DNA of 34,711 nt, taken from assembly GCF_018403665.1 (NCBI RefSeq), contig NZ_BOVJ01000009.1, positions 1-34,711 on the forward strand, given 5' to 3'. Each line of letters begins with the position of its first letter. Position 1 is the first letter of the stretch. Source of the DNA: Paenibacillus cisolokensis (GTDB lineage Bacteria; Bacillota; Bacilli; Paenibacillales; Paenibacillaceae). The translations under genes and the position numbers were made by a program. The notes beneath the pieces are model-generated. The model had not been told where the DNA came from and did no database searches. It saw only the letters and a program-made list of their open reading frames with translations. Below, in pieces: positions 25,615 to 34,711 of this stretch.

Positions 25615-25784
25615 TTATCAACAACCTGTGGATATTGTGAATAAAACCGATCCGGTTTTTTGTCGATAAGTATGCTGCGCTCAGTTTTCTTGAGAAAATG
25701 CTGATCGAAGAACGTGCTAAACGTATCGTTGTCGACAGAATTGTATTACAATTCATAGCAAATTGTGGATAAACCTGTGGAAAG
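25615..25784. promoter_or_regulatory. second DnaA-box-like cluster
   Basis: One perfect TGTGGATAA (25764-25772) and three one-mismatch sites: TTATCAACA (25615-25623), TGTGGATAT (25627-25635) and the directly contiguous TGTGAATAA (25636-25644). A weaker TGTGGAAAG lies at 25776. The 9-bp contiguous pair and the 12-bp site spacing (25764/25776) repeat the geometry of the cluster at 20149-20386. The stretch is AT-rich and noncoding. Confidence 0.5.
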
Positions 25785-25809
25785 AGTGGATGAATGAAAA
25801 TGAAGGAGC

Positions 25810-26035
25810 GGATAGACGGAAATAGCATGACCGTAATGGCGATGGCGGGAATAACGGAGTCGAGTAGCATGATCGTATGCGATGACGAGAATGCGTGACA
25901 GGAATAGCGAGACGAGAATAGCGTGGACGAATCGTGATGCCGGAAGGTATCAGGCAGGGATAACGGTGTCAAATAGCGATACCGGGAATAGCGACGACAG
26001 GAATAGCGCGACGAAAATAACGGAAACGGCAGCGC
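25810..26035. repeat. degenerate GGAATAGCGA-type repeat array
   Basis: About ten imperfect units of 15-20 bp built on GACRGGAATAGCGWGAC (for example near 25815, 25851, 25902, 25915, 25980, 25998 and 26014). A minus-strand frame through it is Ser/Arg/Tyr-rich and repeat-derived, so I do not call a gene. It lies directly beyond the ABC-F 3' end. Confidence 0.55.
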
Positions 26036-26039
26036 GGCC

Positions 26040-26063
26040 GCGGCGAGGGTTCCCCCTCGCCGC
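26040..26063 (-). terminator. hairpin downstream of the ABC-F gene
   Basis: GCGGCGAGGG and CCCTCGCCGC form a perfect 10-bp stem with a 4-base loop, about 36 bases past the ABC-F stop. No T-run follows on the minus strand, so it may be a 3'-stabilising hairpin rather than a true terminator. Confidence 0.45.
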
Positions 26064-26098
26064 AAGGCCAAGCCGGCAGCATAACGGCAGCAGACAGG

Positions 26099-28034
26099 CT
26101 ACTCCAGCAGCGCTTCCCAGGCTTCGTACGCTTGCTGCAGCTCCGCTTTTTCGCTTCCAGCTCGGTTTGAATTTGCTGAACTTTGACATAATCGGGATAA
26201 ACATCCGGATCGGCGAGCTGCTCCTCCAGTTTGGCCGTTTCCTCCTCCAGCCGGGCGATTTGCTGTTCGAGCTGCTCCAGCTTGCGCTGCCGGTTCCGCT
26301 CTTCCCGTTTCGCCTGTTTTTCGGCTTCGTATGACATGACAGCTCCTGCGGTCTGACCGGACGGCGACTTCGCCGCTTGATTGGCATGCTCCCCGGACTC
26401 CAGCAGCGATTCTTCGGTTTCCCGCTTTTTCTCGAGCATTTCGTCATAATTTCCCAGGAAATGATTCGTGCCGTCCGGTTTCAATTCGACAATGCGTTCG
26501 GCCATCTTGTTCAGAAAATAGCGGTCATGCGAAATGAACAGCAGCGTACCTTCATAATCGATTAATGCGGCTTCAAGCACTTCCTTGCTGTACAGATCGA
26601 GATGGTTCGTCGGCTCGTCAAGAATAAGCACGTTGGCCCGCTGCAGCATCAGCTTGGCCAACGCGATGCGAGCTTTCTCGCCGCCGCTAAGCGACGAAAC
26701 CCGCTTCAGCACGTCTTCGCCGCTAAACAGGAACTGTCCGAGAACGGTTCGAACGCTCGTTTCCTCCATATGCGGGTAGGCGCTCCAAAGCTCTTCCAAA
26801 ACCGTATTTTCTCCGTTCAAATCGCTCTGTTCCTGATCGTAATAACCGATTTTGACATTCGCGCCCCATCGGATCGTGCCTGCCGAAGGCTGTCGCCTGC
26901 CGACAAGCGTCTGCAGCAGCGTCGATTTTCCGATGCCGTTCGGACCGATCAGCGCAACGGTTTCGCCCCGCTGCAGGCGGAAACCGACATGTTCGAACAA
27001 CGGGCGATCCTTCCCCTCGAACGTCACGGCCAGATCGCGCACCTCCAGCACGTCGAACCCGGTCTGCCGATCGATGTCGAATGTGAAGTACGCTTTTTCA
27101 CTTCGCCGGCAGGCTTGTCGACGCGCTCCATCCGCTCGAGCGCCTTGCGCCGGCTTTGCGCCCGTTTCGTCGTCGACGCGCGCGCGATGTTCCGCCGGAT
27201 GAAATCTTCCATTCTGGCGATTTCGGTTTGCTGCTTCTCGTATTGTTTCATCGCGGATTCGTATTCGGCGGCTTTCAGCTTGACGAATCTGGTATAGTTG
27301 CCGGCGTAGCGCTTCGCCCCGTGCCGTTCGATCTCGACGATGGTCTGAACGAGCGCGTCGAGAAAATAGCGGTCGTGCGAGACGACGAGGATGGCGCCCG
27401 GGTACCCTCGCAAATAATCTTCCAGCCAGGTCAAGGTTTCGATGTCGAGATGGTTCGTCGGTTCGTCCAGCAACAGCAGGTCGGGGGCCTGCAGCAGCAG
27501 CCGGGCAAGCGCAAGGCGCGTCTTCTGTCCGCCGCTTAACGTTGCGACCGGCGTATCGGGCGGGAACTGGCCGAAGCCCATGCCGTGCAGCACGCTGCGG
27601 ATGCGCGTCTCCATCTCGAAGCCGCCCTGGTCCCGGAACCAATCCGATTTGCGCGCGTATCGCTCCAACGTTTCCTGGTACCGCTTGTCGTCGGCCTGCA
27701 GCTTTGGATCGGCAATAAGCCGTTCCAGTTCTCTCAATTCGGCTTCCGCTTCCGTCAGATGGCTGAAGACCGCCCGCATTTCGGCATCGATCGTACGATC
27801 GGAGTGAAAGCCGCTATTTTGCGGCAGATAGCCGATCGTGCACTCTTTCGTCTTGTAGATCGCACCGCCGTCGGGAGACAGCTCGCCGGCCAATATTTTC
27901 AACAAGGTGGACTTGCCGGCGCCGTTGACGCCGACGAGCCCGATCCGCTCGCGTTCCTGTATTTGAAACGAAATGCCTTCGATAATCGGCGTTGCGCCGT
28001 AGCTTTTGGAAATATCGGTTAATTGCAGCAGCAT
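26099..28034 (-). CDS. ydiF: ABC-F family ATPase (YdiF-like), two frameshifts in this sequence
   Basis: Soluble twin-ATPase of the ABC-F type, ribosome-associated translation factors without membrane domains. NBD1 has GVNGAGKST, LSGGQK and LLLLDEPTNHLD; a charged interdomain linker (YEKQQTEIARMEDFIRRN) follows. NBD2 has GPNGIGKST, LSGGEK and LILDEPTNHLD, and a C-terminal coiled coil begins about EAEKQAKREERNRQ. The start is ATG 28034 (MLLQLTDISKSYG). The frame breaks at T5 27094-27098 (needs one more A in the sense strand, giving VKKAYFTFDID) and again at T5 26147-26151 (giving AKKAELQQAYEAWEALLE, stop at 26099). Corrected length is about 645 residues. Synteny supports YdiF. Confidence 0.9.
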
Positions 28035-28280
28035 CGTTTGCGTAACCTCCATACGAATCGGCCTGTCGACAACGGACAAAGCGCCGCTTGTTTACCAATT
28101 ACAGTTTACATGATATCGCCGCTTTGCGCGACTGGCGGGAAGGGGCGGAAATGGCCGGGATATTCGCCGCTGTGTGCATTGGCTATTATTGAAGTTAATG
28201 GTACACTAGTAGCATCTGGCGTTAATGGCTTCGCCGTCGTTGACGGGCGAAAATATGTGAATAAAGGCAGAAGAAGCATA

Positions 28281-28898
28281 ATGCAGGATAAAGCGAATGA
28301 TACCGCAAGCCAGAAGCGCGAATGGCGCCGCCGGATGTCGGCGCTGCGCGACGGGCTCCCTCTGGAGCGGCGTCTCGCCTGGTCGCTGGACGCATGTCGC
28401 GCGGCGGCCGCATGGATGGAGGAGCGCGGCATCGAATCGTTTATGACGTATGTCCCATTCCGTTCGGAGCTGGATACGCGGCCCTTGATCGAATGGGGTT
28501 GGGAACGGGGCGTCGCCGTAACGGTACCGCGCGCCAATCCCGCCGACCGTTCGATGACGCTGTACCGGATTGCCGGATGGGACGATCTGGAAACCGGGGC
28601 ATACGGCATCCCGGAGCCGAACCCTTCCCGGGCCAAAGCCTTCCGTCGCATACCGGATGCGGTATGGGTCCCGGGTCTTGCCTTCGATCTGCGCGGCGGC
28701 AGACTGGGGTACGGGGGCGGCTATTACGACCGGTTCGACGCCTATCTTCGTTCCTTGCCCGGCGGCAGACCGCCATGGATCGGGATGGCCTACGAAGCGC
28801 AGTTGACCGCCGATGTGCCGACGGAGGATCACGATGCGCGCGTCGACGGCGTGATGACCGAGCGGGGCTTCTATCCTGCGGTGCGGAAAGGATCGTAG
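28281..28898 (+). CDS. 5-formyltetrahydrofolate cyclo-ligase
   Basis: Converts 5-formyl-THF to 5,10-methenyl-THF with ATP. The 205-residue product starts [19 protein letters not shown], has [17 protein letters not shown], and carries the C-terminal active-site motif [14 protein letters not shown]. The protein is cytosolic. ATG 28281 has only AGAAGAAG as ribosome site, but earlier in-frame codons have none. It diverges from the ABC-F gene; the 246 bases between them hold no convincing gene and only weak promoter-like elements. moaC starts 2 bases after its stop, so the two are probably cotranscribed. In B. subtilis this position is not occupied by a folate gene, so this is a local rearrangement. 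Confidence 0.9.
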   Translation: MQDKANDTASQKREWRRRMSALRDGLPLERRLAWSLDACRAAAAWMEERGIESFMTYVPFRSELDTRPLIEWGWERGVAVTVPRANPADRSMTLYRIAGWDDLETGAYGIPEPNPSRAKAFRRIPDAVWVPGLAFDLRGGRLGYGGGYYDRFDAYLRSLPGGRPPWIGMAYEAQLTADVPTEDHDARVDGVMTERGFYPAVRKGS

Positions 28899-28900
28899 CG

Positions 28901-29392
28901 ATGGAAACGGGATTCAGCCATTTCAACGAGCAGGGGCGGGCGAAAATGGTGGACGTGTCGGACAAGGAGGCCACGCCGCGAGAGGCGACTGCCGGCACAT
29001 GCGTCCGGATGCGCGCGGATACGCTGGCGCGGATCAAGGAAGGAAAGGTCGGCAAGGGCGATGTGCTTGCAGTCGCGCAGGTGGCGGGCATTATGGCGGC
29101 GAAGAAAACGTCGGAATGGATTCCGATGTGCCACCCGTTGCCGCTGACCGGCATCGATCTGAAGTTTGCCGATAACGGCGAAGACGAACTATATATTGAA
29201 GCGACAGTCAAGACGACCGGCAAAACCGGCGTGGAGATGGAGGCGCTGACTGCGGTATCGGCAGCGGCGCTGACGGTATACGACATGTGCAAGGCGCTGC
29301 AGAAGGATATGGAGATCGGTCCGACCCGGCTGCTCGCCAAAACCGGCGGAAAATCGGGAGATTACACATTTCCTGCGCGGACGGGTGAATGA
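28901..29392 (+). CDS. moaC: cyclic pyranopterin monophosphate synthase MoaC
   Basis: With MoaA, converts GTP to cyclic pyranopterin monophosphate, the first intermediate of molybdenum cofactor synthesis. The 163-residue protein shows [35 protein letters not shown] and [23 protein letters not shown], nearly diagnostic for MoaC, and ends near [14 protein letters not shown] at 28887-28892 serves ATG 28901. Its position after YdiF matches B. subtilis. No moaA lies in the window. Confidence 0.95.
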   Translation: METGFSHFNEQGRAKMVDVSDKEATPREATAGTCVRMRADTLARIKEGKVGKGDVLAVAQVAGIMAAKKTSEWIPMCHPLPLTGIDLKFADNGEDELYIEATVKTTGKTGVEMEALTAVSAAALTVYDMCKALQKDMEIGPTRLLAKTGGKSGDYTFPARTGE

Positions 29393-29416
29393 CGGAACAG
29401 TTGGGAGGAATGGGAC

Positions 29417-29917
29417 ATGCGATGGAAAGTGGCGATTTTGACGGCCAGCGACAAAGGTTCCCGCGGCGAGCGGGAAGATACGAGCGCACAGGTGATACGC
29501 GAGCTGGTGGAAGAGGAGTTGGGCGGCGAGATCGTGGATTATCGCATCGTGCCCGACGAACAGGACGAAATTATGGCGGCTCTGATCGAGATGACGGATT
29601 ATTATAAAGCCGATCTTGTGCTGACGACCGGGGGAACCGGTCTCGGACCGCGGGACGTGACGCCCGAAGCGACGCTTAAGGTGGCGGACCGGAACGTGCC
29701 CGGCATGGCCGAAGCGATGCGGATGGCCGCCATGCAGCGCACTCCCCGGGCGATGCTGTCGCGGGGCGTGTGCTGCATTCGGGGAACAAGTCTGATCGTC
29801 AACCTGCCCGGCAGTCCGAAAGGCGTGCACGAAAATTTAATGGCGGTTATGGACCAGCTGCCGCATGCGCTCGGCGTGCTGTCCGGACGGATCGGAGAGC
29901 ATTCGTATGAAGGCTAA
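29417..29917 (+). CDS. mogA: molybdopterin adenylyltransferase MogA
   Basis: Adenylylates molybdopterin before metal insertion. The 166-residue MoCF-fold protein has ILTASDKGSRGEREDTS, then VLTTGGTGLGPRDVTPEAT (the molybdopterin-binding loop), VADRNVPGMAEAMR, AMLSRGVCCIRG and IVNLPGSPKGV. The block resembles E. coli MogA more than MoaB. GGGAGGAA (29403-29410) precedes ATG 29417. The 3' end overlaps the next gene by 11 bases. Confidence 0.92.
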   Translation: MRWKVAILTASDKGSRGEREDTSAQVIRELVEEELGGEIVDYRIVPDEQDEIMAALIEMTDYYKADLVLTTGGTGLGPRDVTPEATLKVADRNVPGMAEAMRMAAMQRTPRAMLSRGVCCIRGTSLIVNLPGSPKGVHENLMAVMDQLPHALGVLSGRIGEHSYEG

Positions 29918-30941
29918 CGGGAAATCGGGCGGCACGGTATTGAAGGAAGTGCCGGTGCGCGAAGCGATCGGCATGGCGCTCGCCCACGATTTGACGCAAA
30001 TCGTGCCGGGTTCCTTCAAAGGGCGGCTGTTCGCCAAAGGCCACATCATTACCGAAGAAGATATTCCGCGGCTTCTGGATATCGGCAAGGAACATATCTA
30101 TGTTATGGAGCTCGCGCCGGGAGAGCTGCACGAGGACGATGCGGCGATCCGGATGGCGCGGGCGCTGGCCGGGGAAGGGACGGAGCTTGCCGGGCCGCGC
30201 GAAGGCAAAGTCACGGTACGGTCGAATATAACGGGACTGGCTGCCGTGGACGAGCGGTTCGTTCATGCCGTTAATGAAATCGGGGACATCGCCCTTGCGA
30301 CCGTGCGCACGCATACGGTTGTCCGTCCCAGGGTTCCGCTTGCGGCGACCCGGGCCATCCCGCTCGTCGTGCCGGCCGGCAAGGTGGAAACTGTGGAACG
30401 GCTGGCCGCGGAATATCGAGATGCGCATGGCGGTGCCGCTCCCGTCGGCGTTCGTCCGCTGCACAGAAAGCGGATCGGATTGCTGACGACGGGCGGGGAA
30501 GTGTACAGCGGCCGGATCGCCGACCGGTTCGGTCCCGTCGTCCGCCAGAAAGTCGAGGCGCTCGGTTCGGAAGTAGCGGAGCAGCGATTTGCGCCTGACG
30601 ACCGCCAAATAATTGTTAACGAAATTTACTATTTGTTGGAGTGCGGTTATGATATAATACTCGTGACAGGCGGGATGTCCGTCGATCCGGACGACCGGAC
30701 GCCGGGCGCGATTCGGGAGACCGGAGCGGACATCGTCAGCTACGGTACGCCGATGTTGCCGGGTTCGATGCTGCTGATGGGCTACTTGAAAGGTCGCCCG
30801 ATCATGGGGCTTCCCGGATGCGTCATGCATGACCCGTATACCTCGTTCGATGCGCTGCTGCCGCGAATTTTGGCGGGCGACACGATAACGCGGGACGATA
30901 TTGTCGCCCTCGGATACGGAGGTCTGCTGCACAACTGCTAG
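29907..30941 (+). CDS. MoeA-like molybdopterin-binding protein
   Basis: A 344-residue protein of the MoeA-like type (MoCF fold), shorter than true MoeA molybdenum insertases of about 400 residues. The N-terminal part has KEVPVREAIGMALAHDLTQI and a FKGRLFAKGHIITEEDI segment as in this subfamily. The C-terminal MoCF domain has RIGLLTTGGEVYSGRI, DIILVTGGMSVDPDD and MGLPGCVMHDPYTSFD. The usual MoeA acidic residue pattern appears as SVDPDDRTP. It probably assists molybdopterin handling rather than replacing MoeA. The start at ATG 29907 lies inside the mogA end with GGAG upstream. Confidence 0.85.
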   Translation: MKANGKSGGTVLKEVPVREAIGMALAHDLTQIVPGSFKGRLFAKGHIITEEDIPRLLDIGKEHIYVMELAPGELHEDDAAIRMARALAGEGTELAGPREGKVTVRSNITGLAAVDERFVHAVNEIGDIALATVRTHTVVRPRVPLAATRAIPLVVPAGKVETVERLAAEYRDAHGGAAPVGVRPLHRKRIGLLTTGGEVYSGRIADRFGPVVRQKVEALGSEVAEQRFAPDDRQIIVNEIYYLLECGYDIILVTGGMSVDPDDRTPGAIRETGADIVSYGTPMLPGSMLLMGYLKGRPIMGLPGCVMHDPYTSFDALLPRILAGDTITRDDIVALGYGGLLHNC

Positions 30942-31032
30942 CATCGTCGGCTTGGCGGTCGGTTTCGACTGATCGTTGATCGTTGCGAATAGAAGCGTTT
31001 GTTTGCGTAATGCTGATAAGGAGGGAATGATC

Positions 31033-31266
31033 ATGGTAAACTCGATTGGCGTAACGGGCGTCATTTTGCTCGTACTGGTTGCGTTGCTGTTGTTCGGGCC
31101 GAACAAGCTTCCGGAGCTTGGCCGGGCGTTTGGACGAACGCTGCGGGAGTTCAAATCCGGAGCCAGGGAGTTAATGGACGACGATCAAGACCGCAAAAAT
31201 GAGAAACGGGTTGACGTCAGCCGCACGGAAGACAATCCATCGGATAACAAACGGCTTCCGGACTGA
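31033..31266 (+). CDS. tatA: Sec-independent protein translocase subunit TatA
   Basis: Pore-forming subunit of twin-arginine export, 77 residues. A single N-terminal helix (VTGVILLVLVALLLFG) is followed by the hinge and amphipathic helix FGPNKLPELGRAFGRTLREFK, then a charged tail. AAGGAGGG (31018-31025) gives correct spacing to ATG 31033; ATG 31027 is too close. A terminator stem overlaps its stop codon, which should raise TatA over TatC. The TatAC pair corresponds to B. subtilis tatAY-tatCY by position. Confidence 0.94.
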   Translation: MVNSIGVTGVILLVLVALLLFGPNKLPELGRAFGRTLREFKSGARELMDDDQDRKNEKRVDVSRTEDNPSDNKRLPD

Positions 31267-31284
31267 CGGAAGCCCGCTTTTTTT
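31253..31284 (+). terminator. partial terminator between tatA and tatC
   Basis: GGCTTCCG (31253-31260) and CGGAAGCC (31267-31274) form a perfect 8-bp stem, followed by CGC and seven T. The 5' arm lies in the last tatA codons. Reading through would be needed for tatC unless it has its own promoter; TTGAAA at 31420 with TTATGC near 31444 is only a weak candidate. Confidence 0.75.
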
Positions 31285-31477
31285 AACATGAGCATGTTGT
31301 CGAAATTACTATTAATCACATGAAAAAACGATTCAGTCGGAGAAGAGCGTAAAATGATTTGTCATTGCAGACACTATGCCGGTACCGGTTTGAAATGCGA
31401 AGCCATGCTTCTTCTCCCCTTGAAAGGTGCAAGCTTGACTACCTTATGCAATCATGCAAGGAAGGAGGCGGTGGCTC

Positions 31478-32310
31478 ATGGCAGTTGACCGTTCTTCGGG
31501 TGCGTCTGCGGACGACAACCGTTTGAAAAAGCGGCTTCGGGAAGAAGGACTGATGTCGCTATTCGAGCATATTGGCGAACTGCGCAAACGTGTGATCGTC
31601 ATCTTTGTCGTGCTGGTACTCAGCATGGTTGCCGGCCTGCTGCTCGCCGACCCCGCTTACCGGCTGCTGATGGCCCAGGAGCCGGTTAAAGACATGGAAC
31701 TGCATGCTTTTTCCTTGTGGGACGGCATCGGCATGTACATGAAATTTGCGTTTGTTATCGCACTGCTCATCACGATTCCGGTCGCTTTCCATCAAATATG
31801 GTCGTTTGTCAAACCGGGTCTGCATCCGGCGGAGCAGCGGGCGACGGTTCGTTATGTGCCTTATGCGGCGCTGTTGTTTGTGCTGGGGCTTTCGTTTGCC
31901 TATTTTGTCATTTTTCCGATGGCATTCGGGTTTACGACGACCGTATCCCGCAATCTCGGGCTTGAAGAGACGTACGGCGTGACGCAGTATTTCGCGTTCA
32001 TGTTCAACATTTTGATCCCGGTATCGCTGCTGTTCGAATTGCCGCTTGTCATTATGTTTCTGACGAAGCTGCGAATCGTCACCCCGCAAAGACTTAAAAA
32101 ATGCGCAGAGTCGCTTATTTCATCATGGTGTTAATCGGTACGACGATTACGCCGCCGGATGTGATCTCCGATATTTTGGTGTCGATTCCGCTAATTGTTT
32201 TGTATGAGGCGAGCCTGTTTTTTTCCGGTATCGTGTATCGCAAGCAGCAGGAGAAGGATGCGGCGCGGGAGCGCGAATACGGAGAACTTGAAAGCCATGC
32301 GCAAACGTAA
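31478..32310 (+). CDS. tatC: Sec-independent protein translocase subunit TatC, frameshifted in this sequence
   Basis: Receptor subunit of the Tat translocase, which binds twin-arginine signals. LFEHIGELRKRVIVIF opens the protein, then FVKPGLHPAEQR, and several of the expected six transmembrane segments are clear. The first frame ends at 32134. The remaining helices (VAYFIMVLIGTTITPPDVISD) continue in another frame to 32310. One extra A in the six-A run 32096-32101 gives TPQRLKKMRRVAYF and an intact protein of about 277 residues, so a missed base is likely. GGAAGGAGG (31460-31468) precedes ATG 31478. The upstream 190 bases hold no gene. Confidence 0.92.
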
Positions 32311-32311
32311 T

Positions 32312-32339
32312 AAGGTCCCTGATAACCGAGGGACCTTTT
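32312..32339 (+). terminator. terminator after tatC
   Basis: AAGGTCCCT (32312-32320) and AGGGACCTT (32329-32337) form a perfect 9-bp stem with an 8-base loop, then a short TT. It insulates the Tat genes from groESL. Confidence 0.75.
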
Positions 32340-32394
32340 CGGCGAAGCGCTTGCAAGGCGGCCGGTGAAATTGTTGAAAATTGCACCTGCCCCC

Positions 32395-32423
32395 TTGAAA
32401 TCCGAAACCAAGTTGAGTATTAT
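32395..32423 (+). promoter_or_regulatory. sigma-A promoter of groESL
   Basis: TTGAAA (32395-32400), 17 bases, TATTAT (32418-32423). Predicted start is near 32430, immediately before the CIRCE operator. Confidence 0.8.
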
Positions 32424-32434
32424 AAAAATGGTTA

Positions 32435-32461
32435 TTAGCACTAAACCATTACGAGTGCTAA
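32435..32461. promoter_or_regulatory. CIRCE operator (HrcA binding site)
   Basis: Inverted repeat TTAGCACTA (32435-32443), 9-base spacer, GAGTGCTAA (32453-32461). Only the last base of the left arm departs from the TTAGCACTC consensus. HrcA binding here would repress groESL until heat or misfolding stress. Confidence 0.93.
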
Positions 32462-32498
32462 TAAAAGTAAAATGAATCCAAAAAGGAGGCTATTTTTC

Positions 32499-32780
32499 AT
32501 GATCAGACCTTTGGGTGAACGCGTATTGGTCGAACCTATCGCGAAAGAGGAGACGACTGCCAGCGGTATCGTATTGCCGGAAACGGCAAAAGAAAAACCG
32601 CAAGAAGGCCGAGTCGTTGCCGTGGGCAGCGGAACGTTGAAAGACGGCGTTCGTGTCGCACTCGAAGTTAAAGAAGGCGATCGCGTTCTGTTCTCCAAAT
32701 ATTCCGGTACGGAGATCAAATACGATGGCAAAGAGTATTTGATTATGAAGGAAAGCGAAATTCACGCGATCCTGGACTAA
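32499..32780 (+). CDS. groES: co-chaperonin GroES
   Basis: The heptameric lid of the GroEL chamber, 93 residues. It shows [13 protein letters not shown], the mobile loop [42 protein letters not shown] and [22 protein letters not shown] (32480-32489) sits 9 bases before ATG 32499; ATG 32472 lacks a ribosome site. Codon use shifts to the smoother pattern of highly expressed genes, unlike the GC-heavy genes upstream. CIRCE and the promoter lie just upstream. Confidence 0.96.
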   Translation: MIRPLGERVLVEPIAKEETTASGIVLPETAKEKPQEGRVVAVGSGTLKDGVRVALEVKEGDRVLFSKYSGTEIKYDGKEYLIMKESEIHAILD

Positions 32781-32798
32781 GCCTCTTTCACTAAATAG

Positions 32799-34469
<1,671 letters not shown>

Positions 34470-34500
34470 TCGTCAGGCCGAAAACCCTGAAATATCAAAG

Positions 34501-34530
34501 AAAACGGGACCTTCAAAGGTCCCGTTTTAT
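34501..34530 (+). terminator. groESL terminator
   Basis: AAAACGGGACCT and AGGTCCCGTTTT form a strong stem with a 4-base loop, ending in TTTTAT, about 30 bases after the groEL stop. Confidence 0.88.
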
Positions 34531-34579
34531 CATAAAAGTCACAAAAAAGGTCACCTTCTTCCTGCAATGATTGAACGAG

Positions 34580-34625
34580 AAGCTTCTCATAAGTTCCTTC
34601 GAACTTGTGAGAAGCTTTTTCTTTT
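34580..34625. terminator. second long hairpin after groEL
   Basis: A 17-bp stem with one G-T wobble (34580-34596 pairing with 34601-34617, arms beginning AAGCTTCTCA and GAACTTGTGA), a 4-base loop, then TTTCTTTTT. It is a strong plus-strand terminator, redundant with the first. Confidence 0.75.
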
Positions 34626-34655
34626 TCCGGAGCCGCTGCAAGACGGTATTAAGCC

Positions 34656-34711
34656 ACCTGATTGCAGCCGATCAACAGCCCTGACACCTGTTTGCAGCCG
34701 ATCAACAGCCC
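34656..34711. repeat. 30-bp tandem repeat, cut by the window edge
   Basis: CACCTGATTGCAGCCGATCA begins a 30-base unit at 34656; the next unit starts at 34686 with one change (T for A) and runs into the window end. TTGCAGCCGATCAACAGCCC is identical in both. On the minus strand the unit encodes GLLIGCNQV-type repeats ending in a TAA near 34650, so it could also be the 3' end of a gene beyond the window. Confidence 0.6.

Noticed and set aside
25565-26071. Minus-strand open frame of 168 codons
   Set aside because: It is composed of the degenerate repeat array and the DnaA-box region; the product is repetitive Ser/Arg/Tyr and not protein-like.
34656-34711. Start of a CRISPR array
   Set aside because: The 30-bp units are directly adjacent with no unique spacer and no cas gene is present.

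Overview
The window looks like a chromosomal segment of a GC-rich Paenibacillaceae-type Firmicute (Paenibacillus/Cohnella-like). The reasons are strong AGGAGG ribosome sites, consensus sigma-A promoters, T-box leaders, a CIRCE-controlled groESL operon, and a gene order (thiL-tsaE-tsaB-rimI-tsaD ... ABC-F ... moaC ... tatA-tatC-groES-groEL) matching the Bacillus subtilis thiL-ydiB-ydiC-ydiD-gcp-ydiF-moaC-tatAY-tatCY-groESL region. The genus is inferred; no rRNA or tRNA is present.

Region 1 (1-12995) is accessory metabolism. A cytosolic gamma-glutamyltransferase-like gene ends at a terminator. After a textbook promoter comes a long, tightly packed, probably polycistronic cluster: a NitT/TauT-type ABC importer (ATPase, permease, THI5-like lipoprotein), an FAD-linked oxidase, a CocE/NonD-type serine hydrolase, an isochorismatase-fold amidohydrolase, a cupin, an amidase-signature hydrolase, a creatininase-family metallohydrolase and a cytosine-deaminase-fold amidohydrolase. 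Four consecutive ATGA overlaps tie the middle genes together. The best reading is import and stepwise C-N bond hydrolysis of an unidentified small nitrogen compound, possibly a heterocycle or ureide. This is the best candidate for an undescribed pathway.

Region 2 (12996-17473) holds a degenerate repeat stretch, then a promoter driving thiL and the tRNA t6A genes tsaE, tsaB and tsaD with rimI. Region 3 (17474-26098) interrupts the ancestral tsaD/ydiF junction. It contains two complete T-box leaders in series (both apparently leucine-specific) ahead of leuA, a GntR/LacI-type regulator and a GH38 alpha-mannosidase. Two clusters of DnaA-box-like 9-mers lie in the intergenic stretches, along with a second degenerate repeat array and a 39-residue single-helix protein gene.

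Region 4 (26099-34711) carries the ABC-F ATPase (minus strand), 5-formyl-THF cyclo-ligase, moaC, mogA, a MoeA-like molybdopterin-binding protein, tatA, tatC and CIRCE-regulated groES-groEL. It ends in two hairpins and a 30-bp tandem repeat cut by the window edge. Molybdenum cofactor synthesis next to Tat export fits the export of folded molybdoenzymes.

Five genes (amidase, tsaD, mannosidase, ABC-F twice, tatC) are broken by what looks like one missing base in or beside a homopolymer. Restoring one base reopens each complete protein. Since tsaD, tatC and the others are otherwise intact, these are most likely sequencing or assembly errors, and they are annotated here as single genes.
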